A stretch of DNA of 64,000 bases from Mytilus californianus. Lineage: Eukaryota; Mollusca; Bivalvia; Mytilida; Mytilidae. The position numbers and the translations under genes were made by a program. Shown in pieces: positions 21,801 through 29,782 of the stretch. The stretch is from assembly GCF_021869535.1 (NCBI RefSeq), contig NW_026262659.1, positions 4,464,001 to 4,528,000 of the forward strand, written 5' to 3'. Under the pieces are notes generated by a model. That model did not search any database, was not told the origin of the DNA, and saw nothing but the letters and a program-made list of their open reading frames with translations. Position 1 is the first letter of the stretch. Every line of letters begins with the position of its first letter.

Positions 21801-22902
21801 GGGTTAAACATGTTTGTGAGCGCTCAAACCTCCCCTAACCTGGGACAGTGGTGTAACAGTACAACATAAGAACAAACTATAAAAAGCAGTTGAAAATGCT
21901 TAACTCATCAGATGAATACAAATAGAAATACATCTAACAAAAACACGGAGTGGACGTGAACGGGTACTTATATATCCCCACAACAAAAAGACACCAAGTA
22001 CAGATCTGAGAGTACTCATTGTTACTGACAGCTAATTCAAAGCCAATAACAACCAATAAAAAAATCATGTATCTAAGACTAAAATATCAATCAGTATACA
22101 CATCCAACATCCAATGGATTTAGTGTAATGACGTCATAAACAGTCAGAGAAAAACATGACCTTGTGCAATGCCAAACTATAGGTATCGACAGATTGTAAT
22201 ATCATGAAAGTACATATGTATAATATTTAGTATGGTTTTAATTTACTAATAACAAATTAATATTTATACCAATAAAAACAATATTCAAAGATTTTAACTA
22301 CAGTGTTGAATAGGTAACCTTTTAGAATAAGTTTATTTAAAGGATTGATAAGTTTACACGGATCGTATCTAAATTTCCGGGCTCGGTTTACAACATCACC
22401 GTAAAATTTAGAATGTACTATTCCGTTTGAAATAAGTTTTCTACAGGTACAGCCAAACTTGCAGACCAAATCTTTGTACCTATGGAAGAATTTAGTAAAG
22501 GTTTTAAGTAATTTGTGGTAACGAAATCCCTGACTGAATAGTTTCCTAGTAATACATGATAGATTACGCTCATTGAAATCCAAAACGTCACTACAGACAC
22601 GAGCATAGCGAATGAGTTGGGATATATAAACATCTGGTCTTGTTTACTGGTAGGGGACTATTTAGTTCATCATTGAAGGCCCTTAATCTACTTTAGGATA
22701 AAGAACAGCAAGCCATGTGCTTTTTTTTAGATGAAGAGTTTATTTCCTATAGTGCATTTTATTTCACAAGATAGGAAAGTCATATTGAGATAGTAGATAC
22801 AATACATATTATTATTGTTTTCAGTTGTTGTATTAGGTATAAAAATTAATTGAACTTACTTAAAAGAAACATGTTCAACAACAACACCACAACAAAATTC
22901 AT
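18815..22902 (-). CDS. Three-exon gene for a ~97-residue secreted protein
   Basis: Exon 1 (22860-22902) starts at ATG and encodes MNFVVVLLLNMFLL, ending at a consensus donor A|GTAAGT. Exon 2 (19386-19578) follows a TTTCAG acceptor and completes a hydrophobic signal peptide (ILLL), then NEYDGKMTYNYFDELAQSYC, ASQAAGWVFAIRRHSPREGL and TCNAICARAKNDILYNNRKS; it ends at CCG|GTGAGT. Exon 3 (18815-18872) adds NPAFEMKVGHINTNDVCT and a stop. Phases agree at both junctions (1/1 and 2/2). There are four cysteines after the signal, so two disulfides are possible. A TATA box lies 50 bp upstream and a poly(A) signal 117 nt downstream. I do not recognise the family. The intron 1 junction could hide further small exons. 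Intron 1 (3.3 kb) carries a minisatellite, a dispersed repeat and an RT relic; intron 2 carries a 51-bp minisatellite. Confidence 0.72.
19070..19369 (+). repeat. 51-bp minisatellite encoding a 17-residue repeat
   Basis: Five full units and a partial sixth lie at 19070, 19121, 19172, 19223, 19274 and 19325. Read on the plus strand each gives DTEDKLLRKGVVPYDYV with variants (EVF, GAV). Unit 2 has a TGA (19148-19150). The array lies in intron 2 of the minus-strand secreted-protein gene, so the plus-strand frame may simply reflect a unit length divisible by three. I do not recognise the peptide. Confidence 0.8.
19695..19960 (+). repeat. Dispersed repeat, TTGTCTGGAAACTAG type
   Basis: TTGTCTGGAAACTAGAAAAA, CCCCCAAAATCAATCCCAAC, CTTCGGACGATGCTGACGAC and GTGATACCAATATACGACC occur in the same order as in the array at 44,800-45,330. 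This copy lies just upstream of exon 2, within intron 1. Confidence 0.7.
19961..20808. other. Intron 1, AT-rich, nothing recognised
   Basis: No feature supported in this part of intron 1 of the secreted-protein gene. Confidence 0.5.
20809..21465. repeat. 40/46-bp minisatellite, 16 units
   Basis: Eleven units of the 40-bp form (GATCGAGTGAGTATTGGAAG TATAATTAGATACGTGAAGC), one shortened to 32 bp, are followed by four units of a 46-bp form with a different tail (CACATGTTAAAACAGT) and a last 40-bp unit. The sequence just before unit 1 (TGTTAAAACAGA) is the 46-bp tail, so both ends of the array border that variant. It lies in intron 1 of the minus-strand gene. Confidence 0.9.
21508..22249 (-). repeat. 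Long copy of the CTCATTGGCA-tail repeat
   Basis: GGAGATGTGGTATGATTGCC begins the inverted copy. It continues through CCGTACGGCCTTCAACAATG, AAGGCCCCGACATGAAAAC, AACCTCCCCTAACCTGGGAC and a further ~350 bp not present in the shorter copies. The last part matches 28690-28995 in the opposite orientation. It abuts an RT relic at 22250, so this tail may be the 3' region of a retroelement family. Confidence 0.75.
22250..22640 (-). pseudogene. Penelope-like RT, C-terminal relic
   Basis: The minus strand reads PDVYISQLIRYARVCSDVLD, then FNERNLSCITRKLFSQGFRY, HKLLKTFTKFFHRYKDLVCK and ISNGIVHSKFYGDVVNRARK. This is the thumb and C-terminal region of the YIDD-type reverse transcriptases I associate with Penelope-like elements of marine invertebrates. 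The catalytic part is missing. It overlaps in content the C-terminal part of the copy at 24615-25860, so it is a separate copy. It lies in intron 1 of the secreted-protein gene, on the same strand. Confidence 0.65.
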
Positions 22903-22951
22903 TATGAAATTACGCAAAACAGGACACCTGAACATGTCAAATAATGTGTTT

Positions 22952-22957
22952 TTTATA
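22952..22957 (-). promoter_or_regulatory. TATA box of the secreted-protein gene
   Basis: TATAAA (in GATTATAAAAAACAC on the minus strand) lies 50 bp upstream of the exon 1 ATG. This leaves room for a transcription start about 25-30 bp downstream and a 5' leader of some 20-25 nt. The nearest CCAAT box is about 40 bp further upstream, a classical arrangement. Confidence 0.6.
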
Positions 22958-22992
22958 ATCTGCGCATAAGTGTTGTGTGGGTTTATTGTAGT

Positions 22993-23252
22993 TTGATTGG
23001 CTGTTGCACCATGTACCATGCATATGCATGTTACTGATTGGTTGATTGGCTGTTGCACCATGCATATGCATGTTACTGATTGGTTGATTGGCTGTTGCAC
23101 CATGCATATGCATGTTACTGATTGGTTGATTGGCTGTTACACCATCCATATGCATGTTACTGATTGGTTGATTGGCTGTTGCACCATCCATATGCCTGTT
23201 ATTGATTGGTTGATTGGCTGTTGCACCATGCATATGCATGTTACTGATTGGC
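22993..23252 (-). promoter_or_regulatory. 42-bp tandem promoter module, six units, 12 CCAAT boxes
   Basis: Units start at 22993 (49 bp, with 7 extra), 23042, 23084, 23126, 23168 and 23210. On the minus strand each has AACCAATCAG and AGCCAATCA (NF-Y-type CCAAT boxes), the palindrome ATGCATATGCAT (POU/octamer-like) and GGTGCAAC. Twelve CCAAT motifs are present in all. The array sits 90-350 bp upstream of the ATG and just upstream of the TATA box. Units 4 and 5 have point changes in the palindrome. The open frames on both strands follow from the unit length being divisible by three. Functional binding is inference. Confidence 0.7.
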
Positions 23253-24003
23253 TAGACGGTCACCACAACTATACAGCAGTGGTTGTGCTATCGGTCGTGA
23301 GAGTCGATGACTTCATATGTTTTGTCATATTTTAAACCACTTAACTGGATTCTTAGTATGCGATGTATTTAATGCAACCGTTACCAACTAAGTCATGTCT
23401 CTTACATCTAGATAAAAGGTAAATACCATTTCTAATCCTTTTAGACTTCTTAACTGATGATGTTAAATCTTATATTTTAAAATCATACAAACTCAGATTT
23501 TGTAAATTAAATTTTATACTATTTTTAAATCTTAATTCACTCAAATATGAGGGTTCCTACGCGATATATAAGGCCGTATCCATAAGTCAAGACCAAGGAT
23601 AACCATGAATACTTTTATTATTGCAAGTGGACAGTTTTAACTGTAGATAAAGTAAACAAAGTCTTATCAATAAGTTTTATCCATTTTGAAAATAATATAA
23701 GTTTTATAATTTCTTGTCAGACGTATGTGTACAGTGTAAGTACATGTTCTCTCTCCTTTTACTATTTTACCTTTGTTTTGTTTAATTAACATTTATGACT
23801 ATATTAACAAGGTAAATTAAATTATTTTTTAAATAAACGTATATATTTGTAATGCGGTGACCCTGCAAATAGGGTAGACATCCAATAGAAGAAGAAGGTT
23901 CTCTGTATTAATCATGTAAATTGTATGATTAAAGAAATTACTAGTCTGTAACAGTATGCTTTGGAAACAACATGATTTGATACATTCAATTCTTTAATCT
24001 GTT
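23253..24003. other. Upstream region, AT-rich, nothing recognised
   Basis: No gene or repeat family recognised beyond the promoter array. Confidence 0.5.
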
Positions 24004-24040
24004 CATGGAAGTATTATATTGACAATATAATACCTCCATG
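24004..24040. repeat. 37-bp palindrome matching the termini of the 1.7-kb element
   Basis: The left arm CATGGAAGTATTATATTG and the right arm (complement of CATGGAGGTATTATATTG, one mismatch) surround a single A. The left arm is identical to the first 18 bases of the inverted repeats bounding 54558-56274. It therefore looks like that transposon reduced to two abutted ends. No flanking duplication is visible. Confidence 0.75.
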
Positions 24041-24174
24041 CTACTCCAGAGATGTGGCAAATGTCCTCTCACTGGCTTGATTTTATTTGCAGTTATTTTT
24101 ATTTTATTTTATTACACATTAACAATATGTTTGATATATGTTAATGCAAGCGGAAAGTCTGATATGAATAGTGA

Positions 24175-24480
24175 AAATTAAAACAACAAAAATATCGAAC
24201 TCCAAGGAAAATTCAAAACGGAAAGTCCCTCATCAAATGGCAAAATTAAAAGCTCAAACACATCAAACGAAAGGAAATCAAATGTCACATTCCCGACTTT
24301 GTATGATAGTCGCATAGAATTCCATTATATTAACAACAACTATGTCAACAAAGAAAAAAACAAAATAGAATATAGACACTCTATAGACAAAGCACATAAG
24401 CAAAAACGAAAGAAAAGAATATAAAACATAACCAAAGCACAATAACACAATAGCGGAGTGTATAAATACTGAGCCAAGCC
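24175..24480. repeat. Dispersed repeat, shortened relative of 6560-6840
   Basis: GGAAAATTCAAAACGGAAAG, AAGCTCAAACACATCAAACG, TGATAGTCGCATAGAATTCC and ATTATATTAACAAC follow the order of a mussel repeat. The TGGTGGGTTGAACC section present at 6760 is deleted here. Confidence 0.6.
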
Positions 24481-24614
24481 AAAAGTATATTACCAAAAAT
24501 GGACTGAGCAGTAAAGGTTAATAAGTTACAAAGACAAATAAAAGAACACTATAACACGTAATTAAGATGATAAACAACGTCAGCCTAGAATCTATACTTC
24601 AAGACCATCATGTA

Positions 24615-25860
24615 TTATTTATGAAGTTGAATATTTATCAATAAGGTCTTGGAATCTTCCGATGAACTTTTTTAGAAAAAGGACAAGATGTTCTTCGACA
24701 TAAAACTGATTCATCATCTGTCTGCTCAGACACTGGTGACGTTTTATAAAGTTTGAGTAGCAGCTGCAAGCTCTTGAATGAGTTGGGAAATGAATTGTAT
24801 ATCCCATATGCAGGTGAAGTTGGTATAATGCTGCTAAGTTGCCGGGGTGGGATAAATTTTTAATTGCAAAATTAAAATCGTCTCGTTTGTCATAGATTCT
24901 GGTACTGAGATGACCGCTAATGTCAAATTCGAGGTACAAGTCTAATAATAAGGCGGACGAAACCGTGTCCGTTGTTTCCTTAATTTCTAGTTCTGGAGGA
25001 TATATTAATGGAACCAATCAGAAAAGTATGGATTGTTAATTGAAAGAATATCATCAATATATCTGAATGTGAAATTAAATGATCTGGCTTCTTTTGGTTT
25101 CTTGTTATTGACAAGTGTCTGAAGGAACTCCGACTCATATGAAAATAAGAAGAGGTCGACAAGGAGAGGCGCACAGTTTGTTCCCATAGGCATACCGACA
25201 ATTTGTTGAAAAAGTCTACCTCCAAATTCAAAAATATGTTATCTATAAGAAGTTACAGCATACTGGTCACTTGTTCCTCGGTGTAGCATGTTCTACCCTT
25301 TTTGCTCACTTTTATCAAGTTATGCCGTATTGTATCCCAAAGCAATAAATTTATAGCGTATGTTGAAAGCTTTGTGGATTATTTCTTTATACGATTTTTC
25401 AATGTCACAAGGGGAATGGTGGTATAAGGGGTCGAAAAATCAAAGTTTTTGATAGAATAAAGTTCAGAGAAAGATCGAGATTTAAAATAATCCAGAAGTT
25501 CTTAAGAGTTTTTTTTTTTAGAATCTACATATGATTTATACCACTACGCGAGTAAACAGTTTCACAATATTTGTGAAGACCTTACCTTCTTTCACTGCGA
25601 ACAATTTTTTTGTCAATCTAATGGCCAATTCCTTTGTAGAACATGCAGATGGGCCGGTAATGTACCGTTGTTTGTACGGAATTTTGTGAAACTTGGGTAT
25701 CCAATACAAACATGGTAAGTCCTCAGATTTGCTGTTCAGTGTAATGTTCATTCAAGCCATGAAAGACTTGTGATTCGCCAAAATCTCATCCTTGTCATAT
25801 GATATGTTTTTATATCGTGACACCGTCTGGAAAATGAGTGTTGCTGGCCCTTGTAAAACA
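24615..25860 (-). pseudogene. Penelope-like reverse transcriptase, broken copy
   Basis: Minus-strand frames, in order: PCLYWIPKFHKIPYKQRYIT (25640-25720), a palm-start segment NFDFSTPYTT near 25430, MPMGTNCAPLLVDLFLFSYE then SFNFTFRYIDDILSINNPYF (25005-25193) with the catalytic YIDD, and YPPELEIKETTDTVSSALLL then YDKRDDFNFAIKNLSHPGNL (24619-25017). PKLHK, GIPMGTNCAP and YIDD in this order mark the YIDD-type RTs I assign to Penelope-like elements. At least three frameshifts and stops inactivate it, and no endonuclease domain is visible. I cannot exclude a related RT clade. Confidence 0.75.
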
Positions 25861-26300
25861 GTGAAAATTCCCGTATAACACGGATATGTTGTAAGTAACG
25901 TACGCTGCAGTTAACCACAAATTATGCAGGAGTAGATGATTCTTTCGACAGTGCTACCTCGTCCGCGATGTACGTGGCGCCAAGGACAATTAACAAAATC
26001 AGGCGAAAGGTTACAGTAATAATAAAATATTGTACTGTAAGGTCAAGAATTAATTCAGAAAAATATTAACTACCCGGTAATCACTAAAACGATGGAATAA
26101 ATGGTATAAGGTATAGTGCATGTAATCAAGTACACTCTCCGTCTGATTTTATCTGATATCGAAAATAAAACTTCTCCGAATATACAATGTAAACAAAATA
26201 TAACAGAATGTATAAGACGACGTGTCTCTACATGTATGTCCTAGTATCGCTGAGGTTGATGTTGAGGGACGACGTTTTGCAGAGCGGGTCTTTAGTTTCG
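25861..26300. other. Unrecognised spacer
   Basis: No feature could be supported. Confidence 0.5.
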
Positions 26301-26650
26301 TCAGGAAAGTTGCTCAGTGCTTGGCTGTATTCTAAGCTTCAAGAAGATTAAAGCGACCTTTAACCTTGCTTTTTTCGAACTGCATGACGGTCTCCTTCGT
26401 CTAGTGAGCTCTTCTGTGTACAGCCTCTTGTTCAATCTCTGCTTTTCTACTGCCAACCTCATATTCCAATCTGTTGTTTCTTGGTCCATTTCTGCCGTTA
26501 TTTCGGTTTGTATATACATGGCTTGCTCTTCTTATATAGGTTCCTGTTTGATTTTCGGCAAAAGCTATTTTCTAGCAGCTTCTGTATTGGCACGATTTTG
26601 TTGAGCTTCTAATTTCTTAAGTTTTCCTGGTTCTAGAGGACTTATTTTTT
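26301..26650 (-). pseudogene. Coiled-coil ORF remnant, possibly gag-like
   Basis: The minus strand reads LEAQQNRANTEAARK, a stop, then LLPKIKQEPI, a stop, and MYIQTEITAEMDQETTDWNM, RLAVEKQRLNKRLYTEELTR. A second frame over the same bases (NRLEYEVGSRKAEIEQEAVH) is equally charged. The long charged helix recalls gag regions of BEL/Pao-type retroelements, but no diagnostic motif is present and the assignment is weak. Confidence 0.3.
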
Positions 26651-27345
26651 GTGGAACTAGCCTGTGTCATGGTAAGAAGATGGTCCTTAGCATTTTCTTG
26701 ACCACGTCCGCTTTAGGCGGGCGAATCTCTTACAATAAAGAACTGCAGTGTCCATGTCCTTGAGGCGTTCCGGTTCCATTTTGAAAGTTCTGGATACTCA
26801 TCTGTAAGTCTACGATACTTAGTATTGGACTTGTGGTCATAACAATTCGAGCATGTTTATCTTACCCAGACTAAAAAATCAGCCAATCAAAATACTTGTT
26901 TTGGTGTTTCGAGCACAAATTTTGTACTTCGAGTACGTACTGAGTAAAGTTTTATGATCCAGAGCATAGGGCTGTATCAATGATCCCTGTGATGTAGGCA
27001 GTTGATGGAGTTCAATGGGAGGCTAGGCTACTTAAAGTAACTTAAATTCTGTTTCTAGCTCCTGGTAAAACGTTTTACGTTCCTGAATGTAGGCTCCTTG
27101 ACTTCTCTTTGGTTAGTCCACGTACTCGCCTGGGTTCATGTGGTGTTCCTCGATTTGCATCTGAATGCGCGATATCAGCTAGTTTGTCAACTACTTGTCC
27201 AATATCTCTCCGATAGTTGATCATCATCTTTAAGTTATGTATCCATACTGTTCATCAACTAAATGATAGTTCGATCAAAGGTTAGCTGGTTGCCTGCGTT
27301 GACTCTACGTCGTTATATCAATGTTATAGCTTCGAACAATTGCTT
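26651..27345. other. Unrecognised
   Basis: Slightly higher GC than the neighbours. No coding frame, motif or repeat could be identified. Confidence 0.4.
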
Positions 27346-27349
27346 ATAA

Positions 27350-27545
27350 AAACAAGAAGATGTGGTATTATTGCCAATGAGACAACTCTCCACAAGAGAC
27401 CAAATGACACAGAAATTAACAGCTATAGGTCACCGTACGCCTTCAACAATGAGCAAAGCCCATACCGCATAGTCAGCTATATAAAAGGCCCCGAAATTAC
27501 AAATGTAAAACAATTCAAACGAGAAGACTAACGGCCTAACCGTTG
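27350..27545 (-). repeat. CTCATTGGCA-tail repeat, inverted copy
   Basis: AAGAAGATGTGGTATTATTG, CAATGAGACAACTCTCCAC, TAGGTCACCGTACGCCTTCA, AAGGCCCCGAAATTAC and CTAACGGCCTAA match the complement of the copy at 40,540-40,735. The 82-bp extension seen elsewhere is absent. Confidence 0.8.
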
Positions 27546-27789
27546 TTTTTCCTATTGACAGGTTGTCGTCAAATTGATGTATACCGATGAGTGGCATATT
27601 CTTGCAGACACAAAAGGCAGGTTTGAAATATCCAAGGAGTTTTCTAAAAATCGATCAATTATGAATTAACAACTTAAAATATCAAAATAGACAAGTGAGA
27701 ACTACGTTTAGACAGCATTATAGGAACCTACATCAATATTTCCAGTTTTGAATTAATTTGGCGCTACATAGCTTCAAAATGAAATTTTA

Positions 27790-28190
27790 TTTTTTTTTAT
27801 ACATTTCGTGCTTTTCTGGATTTTCCTAGCTTCATCAGGAAAGCTCAAATACAAACATTTGAAAGTCAGAGATGCGTATACGCTGCAACGTTATGAGTTT
27901 CATGACCAAAATGGACTTAAACAAAATAGCCAAATTCATCTTAGGTCAACTTTGCCTGAGAGAGTTGGAATCTTACTTTCTTAGAACCGAAGCACTGATA
28001 CCCAGCTGTTGTAATGATATAACAACGGGTTTGGCTGAAATAAGATATTGACTTGCACAACGGTTAAAGATGATTTCATTGAAGTTCATATCTCTGAATT
28101 CTTCATTCATTTTGCAATCACATGCTATATTTGAAGTCAGTTGATCATAACGATGTCAAGAATGACATGGAAGTGAGATCAAATGCTAAT
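27790..28190 (+). repeat. Dispersed repeat (AAGTCAGAGATGCGTATACG)
   Basis: CTGGATTTTCCTAGCTTCAT, TTGAAAGTCAGAGATGCGTA, TACGCTGCAACGTTATGAGT and TGACTTGCACAACGGTTAAA belong to a repeat that I recall as common in mussel sequence. It is related to the fragment at 10226. Confidence 0.55.
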
Positions 28191-28689
28191 ACAATGTACT
28201 GATACCAAAACTTAACCTACCACAAGCAATTCCCGTTTACGCAATATTTATACGGGGGAAAAAGGCAAAAATCTGAAAAAGATGTTGATTCCATCACGTA
28301 CGTACTACAATCATATCTTTGTCAACTTATGTTGAAGAAAAATCTTTAAATTGTTAGGAATGCTTGGGTAACTATTTTTTCATGGGAGATTAAACTTTTT
28401 TTAATAAAGTTTCAAGAATATACTGTTTTACGTAATGTTTTAAGTCATAATATTCAGAAAGTCTGTATTTATATGATAAATTAAGGGAAAATATTTCTCC
28501 TGCTTCATCTATTGAATCATTTACAATGTGTACACCTTTGTCGTTTCATGCTCTGTGTAAGACAACACCATTTTACCCTAAATCATATTAAGTAATACTT
28601 CCATATTGTAAGGTAAGAGGCAACAGCAGTTTACCAATGTTCAATTCTGATAAATCTATTAGATATAAACTTCAGTAAAAGCAAACTAA

Positions 28690-29000
28690 ATATTATATAC
28701 ATATGCACATTCATGGATCTACAATCTGTCGATACCTGTATTTTGGTATTGCACAATGTCATGTTTTTCTCTGACTGTTAATGACGTCTTTATACTAAAT
28801 CCATTGGATGTTGGATGTGTAATGATTTATATTTTAATCTTAGATGCATGCTTTTTTTATTTTTTTTTTATGGCTTTGAACTAGCTGTCAGTAATTGCGA
28901 GTAATCTCAGATATGTACTTAGTGTCTTTTTTGTTGTGGGGATGTATAAATACCCTGCCACGTCCGTTCTGTGTTTTTGTCAGATATTTTTCTGCAGTGT
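28690..29000 (+). repeat. Truncated internal copy of the long repeat at 21,508
   Basis: CAATCTGTCGATACCTGTAT, TGACGTCTTTATACTAAATC, CATTGGATGTTGGATGTGT and GGGATGTATAAATACCCTGC are the complement of 21,930-22,210. The conserved CTCATTGGCA tail is not present. Confidence 0.7.
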
Positions 29001-29030
29001 TTAAATGAAAGTTTGTAGAATTAATAATAA

Positions 29031-29307
29031 GGGAGAAACCATTTAACTTCAAAAGGAGGGGACGGGTTGGGGTTATGGTTTTTTGTCTGAGTCAGAACAT
29101 TTTTTTTTAGTTTTTCGTCGATATCAATCAAATTATTTTTTTTTCAAAATTTAACACTATAAGGTATGGGGAAAATCTATATTCAGAATATTTTTTTTTG
29201 TCATCTGCTTGACCACAATATTTGTTTCATCAAATTGGGGATCATCTAATATTTTTTTAGGAAAAACCATGACCCCCCCCCCCCCTTGAAGTTAAATGGT
29301 CGTTCCC
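29031..29307. mobile_element. 277-bp Harbinger-like MITE, TAA duplication
   Basis: The ends GGGAGAAACCATTTAACTTC and GAAGTTAAATGGTCGTTCCC are imperfect inverted repeats. Both are flanked by TAA (29028-29030 and 29308-29310). GGG...CCC termini with a TWA duplication are characteristic of PIF/Harbinger. The interior is T-rich with a C-tract at the right end. Confidence 0.75.
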
Positions 29308-29364
29308 TAAACACGATTTAAAACTATTTTGATAAGATTTAAATATATTTAAGTCCGATTTTTG

Positions 29365-29612
29365 TGTAAAAGAGGGACGAAAGATACCAGAGGGACAGTC
29401 AAACTCATAGATCGAAAACAAACTGACAACGTCATGGCCAAAAATAAAAAGACAAACAGACAAATAATAGTACAGATGACACAACATAGAAAACTAAAGA
29501 CTAAGCAACACGAACCCCACCAAAAACTGGGGGTGATCTCATTGCTCCGGAAGGGTAAGGAGATCCTGCTCCACATGTGGCATGTATGTGCGTACAGTGT
29601 CAGGGTAACACA
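29365..29612 (+). repeat. GAGGGACGAAAGATACCAGA dispersed repeat
   Basis: GAGGGACGAAAGATACCAGA, AACTGACAACGTCATGGCCA, CACGAACCCCACCAAAAACT and AGGAGATCCTGCTCCACATG form an abundant mussel repeat that I recognise. The open frames on both strands here are by-products. Confidence 0.75.
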
Positions 29613-29782
29613 TTTCAAATTATTTTTTTCCTACTTTCTGATTGCCTTGATATCTACACAAGGGACTTTTTTAGAATGTTAATAATAACTCTAACGAAAA
29701 ATCGCAGCTTCTTTATTATTCTATGTAACATTTTTTCTACATACTAAATTCAATCAGCGTACATAAAGTTCATGTCCATCTT

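Noticed and set aside
22937-23335. Long open frames on both strands over the 42-bp array
   Set aside because: They arise because the unit length is divisible by three and lacks stops; the array is better explained as promoter DNA upstream of the TATA box.
29349-29682. Frames of 89 and 106 codons on both strands
   Set aside because: They overlap the GAGGGACGAAAGATACCAGA repeat and are by-products of it.
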